This document shows, piece by piece, positions 45,930 through 53,907 of a stretch of DNA of 64,000 bases (positions within the stretch are counted from its first letter, which is position 1; the number at the start of each line of letters is the position of its first letter). Below the pieces are notes generated by a model. It made no database searches. It worked only from the letters and a program-made list of their open reading frames with translations, and was not told the origin of the DNA. A program made the translations under genes and the position numbers. Source of the stretch: an uncultured Candidatus Actinomarina sp. (GTDB taxonomy: Bacteria > Actinomycetota > Acidimicrobiia > Actinomarinales > Actinomarinaceae); contig CACHJT010000004.1 of NCBI GenBank assembly GCA_902580215.1, positions 43,421-107,420 on the forward strand, given 5' to 3'.

Positions 45930-46805
45930 CTAAATTTTAAAACGTATGGCAGAATTTTCAATAAATATATTGGCTGGACTGCTTGCAAAGTAATCACCAT
46001 CAATCTCTATTGGTACATCGCTTTTTAATTCAATTTTTGAGGCTTTTCTAACAATTACATCAGATTCCTTAAGGTGTAAACCCTTTTGAGCTAAGAAAAA
46101 TATCTTCATTGCTTTAAGTTTTGATACTGCAAAAATTTGTACATTGAACTTACCATCTTGCAAGCTAGACTTTGGTGAAATATTCCAGCCTCCACCAAAG
46201 TATTGTGCATTGCATACACATATATTGAAAGCATTATTGTTAAATTCGAAATTTCCTAAATTTATTGATATTTTTTTGGCTTTAGCAAAAAATATTTTAA
46301 TCCAAAAGCTAATAGGATATCTGAACCTTCGTAATATTTTTGGCATCTTTTCACTTACTTCTACTGAGGAAGCTAAAAATCCAATATTTAAAACATTTAT
46401 AAAATATCTAGATTTATTTTCGGCTTCCACTCTTCCGACATCGACCTCATAATAAGAATCTGTAGTTAAGTGATTTATAGTTTCTTCAATATTTTGTGGA
46501 AGTGCAAATGTTCTAATAAAATCAGATCCGCTGCCAGCAGGTAGGCAAGCAACTTCTGGATTTTTAATACCATTATTCATCAAAGCATTAATCAATGAAT
46601 TTAAACTTCCATCACCCCCGATAGTACAATATTGGTATTTGTTAGTATCTGAATACTCAACTATAACGTTATTGAGTTCATCAATTGATGAAGTTGAAAA
46701 GTATATAAAAGGAATGTTCTTACTTTTAAATAAATCTTCAATGTATTCTTGTGAAAGATTTTTTCCTCTTGAATTAAGGTTATGAATTACAATGTATGTT
46801 TTCAT
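45930..46805 (-). CDS. Diacylglycerol/lipid kinase family protein
   Basis: A 291-residue DagK-catalytic protein: 'YCTIGGDGSLNSLINALMNN' (GGDG nucleotide loop, about 58-77), 'VACLPAGSGSDFIRTFALP' near 85-103 and a C-terminal beta-rich half with 'FNICVCNAQYFGGGWNISP'. Such enzymes phosphorylate diacylglycerol or related lipids at the membrane. It overlaps the helY stop by 4 nt. Confidence 0.87.
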   Translation of the reverse strand: MKTYIVIHNLNSRGKNLSQEYIEDLFKSKNIPFIYFSTSSIDELNNVIVEYSDTNKYQYCTIGGDGSLNSLINALMNNGIKNPEVACLPAGSGSDFIRTFALPQNIEETINHLTTDSYYEVDVGRVEAENKSRYFINVLNIGFLASSVEVSEKMPKILRRFRYPISFWIKIFFAKAKKISINLGNFEFNNNAFNICVCNAQYFGGGWNISPKSSLQDGKFNVQIFAVSKLKAMKIFFLAQKGLHLKESDVIVRKASKIELKSDVPIEIDGDYFASSPANIFIENSAIRFKI

Positions 46806-48667
46806 GACATAGTTTTTTGTATCAAATTATTATCAAAGATTTTATTTATATCTTCAAAGCTATCGTCTTCATAAATAATTGACAATTTTTTTGATATTTC
46901 AGATGCTTCTTTTGCTACCTTTATAAAATCACCAATATTCAAATTAAATTTATTTATTACGTATTCAATATTTCCAGATTTCATATATTCATAAAATACA
47001 CTAAACCAAGATAAATTAATTTGTGTAGGTTTTTTAATACCATGCGAGTATTCAATTTTGTTAACTTTTTCTATAGAAGAATAAAATTTATTAAATAAAT
47101 GATTAAATTCATCCTTAAGAGTAAATTCTAGTTTTTCATTACTTATTCCAGATGAAACATACATTAGTTTCATTTCAATATCCTGATCATTAATTGTATG
47201 GTACAAATGAATTGCTGGAATTAGATTATCTCTATAAGTTTCCTTTAAAACTTTACCTTTTATTGAGTCAATAAATCCAAGGTCTTTCAAAACATTGTGC
47301 TTTCCTTTAAACAATTCTTCTAACTTCTCAGTTTTAAACATATTTTGATAAGCAAAAAAACTTTTTTCCAGTAGTTCGATTGATTCCTCCATACTATAAA
47401 TATTTAACAAGCTCAATATAGATGAATAACTAACAGAAAATGCTGAATTTAAATTGCTGGATTTGAGTGTAAATAGATTACTATACCAGTCTTTATTTAT
47501 GCTTCTATCATATGAAAAGAAAGCATATCCCATATCATCTATACCCCTTCTCCCCGCTCGGCCACTCAGTTGCAAAAATTCCGACTGAGTAATTGGTCTG
47601 GTTTTTATTCCATCATATTTATGCAACCTATCAATAAAGATAGCTTTAGCAGGCATATTAATTCCTAAAGCTAATGTTTCAGTGGCAAAAAGAAATTTAA
47701 TATATTTATTTAAAAATAAATACTCTACAAATTCTTTAACTATTGGTGCTAAACCAGCATGATGATATCCTACACCTCTTGACCACATCCACATATGTTC
47801 ATCAAGGTTAAGGAGTGCTAACTCTTCGGTTGTTAGATCAGCAAATACTTCATCATATTTGTCCTTAATTTCATCTCTATTTTCAATTAATTTAAAATTA
47901 TTCGATAATTGTCTTGCGCTTGATTCAACCCTTTCTCTTGAAAAGTAAAAAAATATGACTGGTAATAAATTTCTAGAATTTAAATATAATGCTTGTTCTC
48001 TTAAATTAGGTTTGTTAAATTGCGAATTTTTTTTCTCAATTTTAAATATATTTTTGTTTTTTTTATCTTTTGTTGATTTAATTATTTTTAAGTCTCTACT
48101 CGACTTGGAACTAGCAACTAAAGATATTTCTAAAGGAATAGGTCTTGTACTTGAGTGAATTAATGAGGTTGTTCCCCTTAATGAAACTAACCATTCTAAA
48201 AATTCATTTTTATTGTTAATGGTTGCTGAAAGACAAAGAAATTTTATATCTTTGTTTGCGTGTATCAATATTTCCTCCCACGTTGTTCCTCTTTCTTTGT
48301 CAGCAAGATAATGCACTTCATCTAAAATAATTAAACCTGTATCGTTTAACTTACTGTCCTTGCTAAAAATCATATTTCTTAATATTTCTGTAGTTGCTAT
48401 AACTAATTCTGCATCTTTATCTATACTTCTATCTCCTGTAAGCAGTCCAGTCCTTATTCCTTGCCTATTAAAATCATTGTATTTCTGGTTAGAAAGTGCC
48501 TTTATGGGTGTTGTGTAGAAAATATTTTTTTGTTTTGATAAGTAATAATCAATTGATTTTTCGGCAATGTATGTTTTTCCTGAACCTGTAGGTGCAACAA
48601 CTAAAACATTGCTCCCTTTTTTTACATCATTAATTGCATCTATTTGAAATTTGTCAGGAGTAAACAT
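46802..48667 (-). CDS. helY: DEVH-box RNA helicase HelY (Ski2-like), short form
   Basis: Superfamily 2 helicase: motif I 'VVAPTGSGKTYIAE' (about 24-37), motif II 'LDEVHYLADKERGTTWEE' near 118, motif III 'LCLSATINN', and motif VI 'LSGRAGRRGIDDM' near 368, with 'GYHHAGLAP' before it. At 621 residues it is about two thirds of mycobacterial HelY (about 900), lacking much of the C-terminal region. The order pafB-pafC-tatA-tatC-helY matches M. tuberculosis. Likely cytoplasmic RNA remodelling. Confidence 0.92.
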   Translation of the reverse strand: MFTPDKFQIDAINDVKKGSNVLVVAPTGSGKTYIAEKSIDYYLSKQKNIFYTTPIKALSNQKYNDFNRQGIRTGLLTGDRSIDKDAELVIATTEILRNMIFSKDSKLNDTGLIILDEVHYLADKERGTTWEEILIHANKDIKFLCLSATINNKNEFLEWLVSLRGTTSLIHSSTRPIPLEISLVASSKSSRDLKIIKSTKDKKNKNIFKIEKKNSQFNKPNLREQALYLNSRNLLPVIFFYFSRERVESSARQLSNNFKLIENRDEIKDKYDEVFADLTTEELALLNLDEHMWMWSRGVGYHHAGLAPIVKEFVEYLFLNKYIKFLFATETLALGINMPAKAIFIDRLHKYDGIKTRPITQSEFLQLSGRAGRRGIDDMGYAFFSYDRSINKDWYSNLFTLKSSNLNSAFSVSYSSILSLLNIYSMEESIELLEKSFFAYQNMFKTEKLEELFKGKHNVLKDLGFIDSIKGKVLKETYRDNLIPAIHLYHTINDQDIEMKLMYVSSGISNEKLEFTLKDEFNHLFNKFYSSIEKVNKIEYSHGIKKPTQINLSWFSVFYEYMKSGNIEYVINKFNLNIGDFIKVAKEASEISKKLSIIYEDDSFEDINKIFDNNLIQKTMS

Positions 48668-48673
48668 TGTTTT

Positions 48674-49369
48674 TTAATTATTCTTACTTAGATACAAAAC
48701 CAACTCAATGAGCATATATAAAGGTATTGTAAATATAAATAGCGTTACTGGATCGCCTGTAGGTGTAATAATTGCAGAAAAAATTAATACGGCTACAAAT
48801 ATTTCCTTTCTATTATCTGTAAAAATGTTCCTACTAATGATGCCTCTTTTAATTAAAAAATAAATTACTAATGGTGTTTGAAATGAAATACCAAATAAAA
48901 TTGAGATCCTCGAAATCAGTTGAAAATAATTTTGTGTTCTTAAAATGAAATTAGATTCATTAAATGATAATAAAAAATCTATACCTATAGGTAGTGTTTT
49001 GTATGCTGAAAAAATACCTAGATAAAATAAAGATATAAAAACAATCAAATACAATATAAAAAGTTTATGCGTTAGTTTTTCAAAAGCAGGTTTGAAAAAA
49101 TATCCAATTATAAAAATAATTATTGGAAGGGATAAGGCTATTGACACAAAAAATGTATTTAAAACTTTAACTTGGAAACCTTCATATATTGTAAAAGCAA
49201 CGAGATCATCCGTTGAGTATCCAGCATTCAATAATGGAGAAGTTAGTATTTCATAAATTGAGCCGTAATTTATATAAACAATTGTGAAAAATATTGAAAC
49301 TATAAATATTGAAATTAATATTCTAAAATTTAATTCTTTAAAGTGTTCAAAAAATTTTTTATTATCCAA
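48674..49369 (-). CDS. tatC: Sec-independent translocase TatC
   Basis: A six-helix membrane subunit that recognises twin-arginine signals. Family N-terminus 'FFEHFKELNFRILISIFIVS', then 'GFQVKVLNTFFVSIALSLPI' and 'GISFQTPLVIYFLIKRGIIS' and the last helices with 'AIITPTGDPVTLFIFTIPLY'. I set the start at TTG 49369, right after the tatA stop, with GAGGA 6 nt upstream; an ATG at 49396 lies in the same frame inside tatA and would add nine residues. 232 residues. Confidence 0.92.
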   Translation of the reverse strand: MDNKKFFEHFKELNFRILISIFIVSIFFTIVYINYGSIYEILTSPLLNAGYSTDDLVAFTIYEGFQVKVLNTFFVSIALSLPIIIFIIGYFFKPAFEKLTHKLFILYLIVFISLFYLGIFSAYKTLPIGIDFLLSFNESNFILRTQNYFQLISRISILFGISFQTPLVIYFLIKRGIISRNIFTDNRKEIFVAVLIFSAIITPTGDPVTLFIFTIPLYMLIELVLYLSKNN

Positions 49370-49371
49370 AT

Positions 49372-49542
49372 TTATTCCTCTTCTAACCAGACCCATTTTT
49401 GCTCTATTGTTTCATCGCCAATAACTTTTCTAACTTGATCAGAATTAGAACTATTGAATACACGAAAAAATTTTCCTATTTTATCTTTATCTAGAATGCC
49501 TAGTGATATAAAAATTATTATTGTAAGTTCAATTAAACTCAT
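49372..49542 (-). CDS. tatA: TatA-like translocase subunit, very small
   Basis: A 56-residue protein between pafC and tatC, the position of tatA in M. tuberculosis. A hydrophobic helix 'SLIELTIIIFISLGILDKDK' is followed by 'IGKFFRVFNSS', which matches the TatA pattern of a short membrane helix and an amphipathic helix, and ends in an acidic tail 'QKWVWLEEE'. The ATG overlaps the pafC stop as ATGA, and the stop is 2 nt from the tatC TTG. TatA is normally 70-90 residues, so this is a minimal form. Confidence 0.75.
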   Translation of the reverse strand: MSLIELTIIIFISLGILDKDKIGKFFRVFNSSNSDQVRKVIGDETIEQKWVWLEEE

Positions 49543-50399
49543 ATCTTTAATTTCTTTTTTAATTTATCGTTTCTATTTTTTAATTCATTTGTTATAAATT
49601 GTGGATAGATAATATCAATATTCTCATAGTTTTTGATGGCAAAATTTATAGCGTTTAATTCTGAATAAAATTTTGCTTCTACGTGCTTGTTTTTTAATTG
49701 ATAATCATCTTTGTTTATATCTGTAAGAACCTTTTCATTTAAATATGTGAACTTCATTACAACCTCCATATTATTAGATTTTTTACTTTCTCTAAAGTCT
49801 TCAATAGATAATGAATCAACAATTCTATTAATTAAAAACGTCTTTGATTTTTCTTCGTTTAAATCAATTGCTTCTAAAACAATACCATCAGTATTTGTTG
49901 TCAATAAGATCGGTTGTATTCTATAGAAAGTTTCTTCTGTTGATCCGAGTTTTATATATGAGATTATGTTTTCCTCAAAAAATGTTAAGTTCTCAAAAAC
50001 ACCATCATTACTCTCATCTAATATTTCTAAATTAAAATATGGACTAACTACATTATAAAATTCTTCAATATCACTGTTATTTTTAACCAACTCTTTAAAA
50101 ATTGAATTTGAAGTTAATAAAAAGACTAAATTAAATAACTCTCCATCGTTTATCTGAATTATATTTTTTAAAGAAGGATTAATACAAAACAATAGTTCCT
50201 GATTTTTATCATCATATTCATAGTCAATCAATAATTCACCTTGTTGTGAATAAATATCAGTGATTACTGACAATATATAAAATAAATCTTTTTCACTTAT
50301 ATTTAATTTTTGTACAAGTTTATTTATATTCCATTTTTCTTTATTTTGAATCAAAGAAAGCGCGCTCATAACTAACTGGAGATCAATTTTTTTTGGCAT
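49539..50399 (-). CDS. pafC: WYL-domain regulator PafC
   Basis: A 286-residue protein with an N-terminal helix-turn-helix region ('LQLVMSALSLIQNKEKWNIN', 'KLVQKLNISEKDLFYILSVI') and a degenerate WYL-type C-terminal half ('YRIQPILLTTNTDGIVLEAI', 'IDSLSIEDF'). In mycobacteria PafB and PafC act together as the activator of the LexA-independent DNA-damage response. It overlaps pafB by 17 nt and tatA by 4 nt. The assignment as PafC, not PafB, is from gene order. Confidence 0.85.
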   Translation of the reverse strand: MPKKIDLQLVMSALSLIQNKEKWNINKLVQKLNISEKDLFYILSVITDIYSQQGELLIDYEYDDKNQELLFCINPSLKNIIQINDGELFNLVFLLTSNSIFKELVKNNSDIEEFYNVVSPYFNLEILDESNDGVFENLTFFEENIISYIKLGSTEETFYRIQPILLTTNTDGIVLEAIDLNEEKSKTFLINRIVDSLSIEDFRESKKSNNMEVVMKFTYLNEKVLTDINKDDYQLKNKHVEAKFYSELNAINFAIKNYENIDIIYPQFITNELKNRNDKLKKKLKI

Positions 50400-51216
50400 C
50401 TAATAATTCCTTTAAATTAACTGTAGAGTTTATTTTGATAATTTCGATTTCATCATCTAGCAATAGTAAAAATTTTATAAATCCATAGCTGTCATTTGTG
50501 GATACATTGCAGTGTAAAAATTCATCTTTGATTTCTAATTGCGTTTGATTGTGTGCAAATATATTTTTATTTACGTCATATAAATCTCTCTTTAATTTTA
50601 TTGTTGCTTCAATAGAGTATTTCTCATTGTCCCAGGAAAAAGGGAAATTTTTATTTTCTATTTGAAATAAGTCAGCTTTATTACCAATTTTTAAATTATG
50701 TATTTGATCTAAATTGAACGTCTTAAGTGGTCCATTTTCTTCTCCGGCTAAATACCATTTATTATCAGAATATTTTAATCCTTGAGGTTTTACTTTTCGA
50801 TATTTATCAAGGTAATCAAACCCAACTCTTCTTTTTTCGTTAATAGATTGGAGGATTTTTGATATTTTTTCACTTTTATCACTGTCATAATTACTATTTG
50901 ATAAATATTTTTTGAGATATAAATAAGTGTTAATTAATTTTTCACTACTAATCTTGTCGGACTTAATAATTGATTCATAAATTGAGTAACCTGATAATGA
51001 GTAACCCTTGTCATAGGACCATTTATCATTCTCATACTGTATCAAATAACCAAAGGAGCGTAATAAATTTTTATCTCTTTCAAATGACCTTCTAAATGCT
51101 TGTTGATTTAAATCTCTGTAATCAGATATGCTATCTTTAATATTTTCCGTAGTGAGGTTTTGATTGTCACTTAATAAATTTAATAATTCAATTGCTCTTC
51201 TTAATACATTTTTCAT
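50383..51216 (-). CDS. pafB: WYL-domain regulator PafB
   Basis: A 277-residue protein: 'NQQAFRRSFERDKNLLRSFG' near residues 37-56 matches the conserved PafB N-terminal segment, and the WYL domain covers about 130-190 ('EKRRVGFDYLDKYRKVKPQG', 'LKYSDNKWYLAGEENG', 'LKTFNLDQIHNL'). WYL domains sense ligands or single-stranded DNA; PafBC is a known DNA-damage regulator in mycobacteria. The pafA, prcBA, pup and dop genes that usually precede it are absent; the next gene is a divergent ferredoxin. Confidence 0.87.
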   Translation of the reverse strand: MKNVLRRAIELLNLLSDNQNLTTENIKDSISDYRDLNQQAFRRSFERDKNLLRSFGYLIQYENDKWSYDKGYSLSGYSIYESIIKSDKISSEKLINTYLYLKKYLSNSNYDSDKSEKISKILQSINEKRRVGFDYLDKYRKVKPQGLKYSDNKWYLAGEENGPLKTFNLDQIHNLKIGNKADLFQIENKNFPFSWDNEKYSIEATIKLKRDLYDVNKNIFAHNQTQLEIKDEFLHCNVSTNDSYGFIKFLLLLDDEIEIIKINSTVNLKELLDAKKN

Positions 51217-51314
51217 TAATTAAATCACTTTTGAAACTTTGAAAACATAATTTAATTTTACAAATTTAAATAAATAAAATTATTGTTAAAAATTTATATA
51301 TGTCTGGTGTATTG

Positions 51315-51320
51315 TAATAT
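51315..51320 (+). promoter_or_regulatory. -10 box, probably leaderless start of the ferredoxin gene
   Basis: TAATAT, 7 nt before the ATG at 51328. It also sets the start: an earlier in-frame ATG at 51283 would lie upstream of this box. The remaining gap 51217-51314 is A+T-rich without a recognisable second element. Confidence 0.45.
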
Positions 51321-51327
51321 ATACATT

Positions 51328-51573
51328 ATGAAAGTTTGGATAGATCAAGACTTATGCACAGGTGACGGATTGTGTGAGGAAATTGCCCCTGATGTTTTTG
51401 TTGGGTTAGATGATGGATTATTTTATGTCAAAGAAGGAGATAAAATTTTCTCAGAAGAACACGGAAATGTTGGCGGCGCAGAAGGTTTAGCTGTTGTTCC
51501 TAAAGGACAAGAAGAAGCTGTTGTTGAATCAGCTGAAGAATGTCCTGGGGAATGTATAATGATTGAGCCTTAA
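51328..51573 (+). CDS. Ferredoxin, single-cluster actinobacterial type
   Basis: An 81-residue acidic ferredoxin: 'VWIDQDLCTGDGLCEEIAPD' near the N-terminus and 'EECPGECIMIEP' at the end. The first motif is C-x2-D-x2-C with Ala at the usual third-Cys place ('APDVF') and a CP pair later, which is the pattern of [3Fe-4S] ferredoxins that often serve P450s or glutamate synthase. In many actinobacteria a ferredoxin gene stands in the proteasome cluster near arc/dop. The start is the ATG at 51328. The last 4 nt overlap trmI. Confidence 0.9.
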   Translation: MKVWIDQDLCTGDGLCEEIAPDVFVGLDDGLFYVKEGDKIFSEEHGNVGGAEGLAVVPKGQEEAVVESAEECPGECIMIEP

Positions 51574-52346
51574 TATTTTATATATTTAGCAGAAATTAAA
51601 AATCCAGTATGTGAAACAAGTTTGTTTGAAGGTCTTACAATCTTTTCATCAACAACCCAATCTCTAAGAATTACTTCTTTTATCTCAATATCTTGAAATT
51701 GCTGTTCCTTTAATGCATCATTCATTCTCATTACTTGAGTCATAGAAGGTAAATATGATACCCAGGTAACACTGTTTTTTATTTTGTTATTATTGAAAAA
51801 TTCCCATGGTTCAGGAACATCAGTGATTATTGCATCTAAGTTCTCATTAAGAGTTGTGTACTCAAAATTAACTAATTCTTGATTAATAAATGTTATATCA
51901 TTATTTTCATCAGACAGTGTAGAGATATATCTAGAAATAGTTTTATCAGCTCTTCTTTGATTTATTTTTGATGAATCCAAACTGTATAACACGCCAGTGT
52001 TTTTTAAAATTGTATATAAATATAAAGTCAAAGCACCTGAGCCAGAACCAATTTCAAGAACCTTACTTGAATTATGAATATTTGACTCTAATACTATTTG
52101 AGCAACATCTTTAGGATAAATAATTTGAGGACCTCTTTTCATTAAAAGAACAAATTCTTTATAGGAAGGTTGATAAATTTTAAAATTAACTCCGGTAGAT
52201 GTTTCAACTATTGATGGGATATATTTAATTTGAGAAAATTTAAATTTACCTTCATTGGTAGTAAATTCTTTATCTAAATCAATCACAGCTAAAAAATTAT
52301 TATTTTTTGGCGTTTTTATAACTATAAGTTGATTGTCTATATTCAA
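51570..52346 (-). CDS. trmI: tRNA (adenine-58-N1)-methyltransferase TrmI
   Basis: Methylates A58 in the T-loop of tRNA. The Rossmann core shows 'SSKVLEIGSGSGALTLYLYT' (SAM motif I, about 95-114), 'LYSLDSSKINQRRADKTIS' (motif II) and 'NLDAIITDVPEPWEFFNNN' (motif IV). The N-terminal beta domain ('LIVIKTPKNNNFLAVIDLDK') and 'QIIYPKDVAQIVLES' are typical of TrmI. TTG start, 2 nt after the preceding 29-residue ORF. 258 residues. In M. tuberculosis trmI (Rv2118c) stands next to the proteasome ATPase gene, which is missing here. Confidence 0.92.
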   Translation of the reverse strand: MNIDNQLIVIKTPKNNNFLAVIDLDKEFTTNEGKFKFSQIKYIPSIVETSTGVNFKIYQPSYKEFVLLMKRGPQIIYPKDVAQIVLESNIHNSSKVLEIGSGSGALTLYLYTILKNTGVLYSLDSSKINQRRADKTISRYISTLSDENNDITFINQELVNFEYTTLNENLDAIITDVPEPWEFFNNNKIKNSVTWVSYLPSMTQVMRMNDALKEQQFQDIEIKEVILRDWVVDEKIVRPSNKLVSHTGFLISAKYIKY

Positions 52347-52348
52347 AT

Positions 52349-52438
52349 CTATAAAAACGCAAGAAAAGAAGCAACTGTTGTCAATAGCATGCCAACAGAT
52401 ACAACAATTACTATAATTTTTTGAAGTTTTTTATTCAT
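52349..52438 (-). CDS. 29-residue membrane peptide
   Basis: 'MNKKLQKIIVIVVSVGMLLT' followed by 'TVASFLAFL': a positively charged N-terminus and one membrane helix, so a single-span peptide with the N-terminus inside. The ATG overlaps the stop of the preceding small gene as ATGA, and trmI starts 2 nt after its stop. The shape resembles the tiny Firmicutes membrane protein Prli42 (KK..K..V..., M-L-x-T), but I cannot claim homology. Confidence 0.6.
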   Translation of the reverse strand: MNKKLQKIIVIVVSVGMLLTTVASFLAFL

Positions 52439-52590
52439 TTAAATTTTTTGAAAATTTTCTTTTTAGTACTATTAAATTTTTCATATAAACGACCAATTAT
52501 AAGACCTGCAAACAAATACCCTATTAATTTACCTTTATCATCATTTAATTGATTTTTAAGGTTTTCATAATCATTAGAAAAGTCATTCAT
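52435..52590 (-). CDS. 51-residue single-span membrane protein
   Basis: 'MNDFSNDYENLKNQLNDDKG' is hydrophilic and acidic, then a helix 'LIGYLFAGLIIGRLYEKF' and a very basic tail 'NSTKKKIFKKFK'. I start it at the ATG of 52590, which overlaps the stop of the upstream gene as ATGA; the frame is open farther but those residues come from coding sequence of that gene. Unknown function. Confidence 0.65.
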   Translation of the reverse strand: MNDFSNDYENLKNQLNDDKGKLIGYLFAGLIIGRLYEKFNSTKKKIFKKFK

Positions 52591-52871
52591 CTTAATATTC
52601 TCCAGGATATCAATGCAAATATCAAGATACATAGTAACGCCATAGAAAAATAAATTAAAGCTTGAATGAAATATTGACCTGTAAATATTTGAGATAAGAC
52701 AATTGCTAAACCAGTCAATAATAAAAGTGAAGAAATAGCTAAATAATTTCCAGCTTTAAAATTTTTTTTGGCATCCTTTATTGATTTTTCAATAGGATCT
52801 ATGGTTTCAGACTCTAAACGATCAAGCAAGCTTTCTAGTGCTTTAATAGCTGATGAAGAAAAGTTAAACAC
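52587..52871 (-). CDS. Small two-helix membrane protein, holin-like
   Basis: A 94-residue protein with an N-terminal amphipathic part ('ALESLLDRLESETIDPIEKS') and two hydrophobic helices ('LAISSLLLLTGLAIVLSQIF', 'FIQALIYFSMALLCILIFAL'). This resembles the actinobacterial holin-X/phage-holin-superfamily small proteins that occur in membrane-stress operons, but I recognise only the shape. GTG start, sharing bases with the stop of the transporter gene (TAGTG). Confidence 0.65.
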   Translation of the reverse strand: MFNFSSSAIKALESLLDRLESETIDPIEKSIKDAKKNFKAGNYLAISSLLLLTGLAIVLSQIFTGQYFIQALIYFSMALLCILIFALISWRILR

Positions 52872-53905
52872 TACGTATCTTTTCTGTTTTTTAATATCGT
52901 ACCAATAACACCTTGTACTGTTGCAGCTACAGGAAGGGCTAATATAGCTCCTACTCCTCCTAAAGTGTAAGCTCCAAAAAGTGTGGAAAATACAGCTATC
53001 GCTGGATGAATTTCCATTGTTGATTTAGTAACTCGTGGACTTATAAAGTAATTTTCAATAATCTGATATGCAAGCAGTACAACAACTGTTGCTATCATTG
53101 CATTGGTTCCCAGTGAAATTGATGCTATAAATGGAACTAAGCCACCTAAAAAAGTTCCAACAACTGGTATTAATTGTGACAGAATTCCTGCAGCTACACC
53201 TAAAGCAATTGGTGATGGCAAGCCAATTAGTAAAAATGAAACAGATAAAACAATACTTGCTAAAACACCTAAAATTACCTTTGCAACAATGAAACCTCCT
53301 GCTTTAGAAACACCAATTCTCCACACTTGATCAATTGAAGAAGAGACGTTACTCGGTAATGATTCTTTTAACTTAACTCTCCAACCATCACCCTCACTAA
53401 TCAAATAATAAGTAAAGAAAAAGATTATAAATATATGACCCAGAGTTCTTAACAATCCTTGACCAGCAAAAACTACACTTGATCCAACAGTACTTCCATA
53501 ATCTTTGATAAGTGAATTGAACTGACTTTCTAAATCTAGTGACTGACTTGAGACTGCAAAACCCTCAACGTTTAAATAATTAATAAAATTATCAAAATAT
53601 GTAGGCATTTGAGATGACAAGAAATATATTTCTTGCACCATTATTGGTATTATGGAAAATAAAGTAGCACCAATAACTAAAAGAATTAATGAAACTGCCA
53701 CTAATGCAGCACTCTGTCTATTTATTTTTTTAGTTAGCCTATATACAACTGGTTCAGCAAGTGCTGCTAAAACAACTGCTACAAATAAATCAAAAATTAA
53801 TGATTTAACTCGTAAAAAAATTAATACAGAAAAAGCAATGATTAGAACATATAAGAATGCCCTATTTAATAGCTCCTGTCGAGTTTCACCTTTTGGAAGA
53901 TTCAC
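52871..53905 (-). CDS. AI-2E family transporter (PerM/UPF0118)
   Basis: A 344-residue membrane protein with about eight helices and the family signature in the second half: 'GLPSPIALGVAAGILSQLIP' (about 230-250), 'VGTFLGGLVPFIASI' and 'IIENYFISPRVTKSTMEIHP' near 290, ending 'GAYTLGGVGAILALPVAATV'. Members export small molecules or act as Na+/H+ antiporters; the substrate here is unknown. It starts 2 nt after the acyltransferase gene stop. Confidence 0.9.
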   Translation of the reverse strand: MNLPKGETRQELLNRAFLYVLIIAFSVLIFLRVKSLIFDLFVAVVLAALAEPVVYRLTKKINRQSAALVAVSLILLVIGATLFSIIPIMVQEIYFLSSQMPTYFDNFINYLNVEGFAVSSQSLDLESQFNSLIKDYGSTVGSSVVFAGQGLLRTLGHIFIIFFFTYYLISEGDGWRVKLKESLPSNVSSSIDQVWRIGVSKAGGFIVAKVILGVLASIVLSVSFLLIGLPSPIALGVAAGILSQLIPVVGTFLGGLVPFIASISLGTNAMIATVVVLLAYQIIENYFISPRVTKSTMEIHPAIAVFSTLFGAYTLGGVGAILALPVAATVQGVIGTILKNRKDT

Positions 53906-53907
53906 AA

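Noticed and set aside
49539..51216. pafB and pafC as a recent tandem duplication
   Set aside because: The two proteins are very different in sequence and correspond to the known distinct PafB and PafC.
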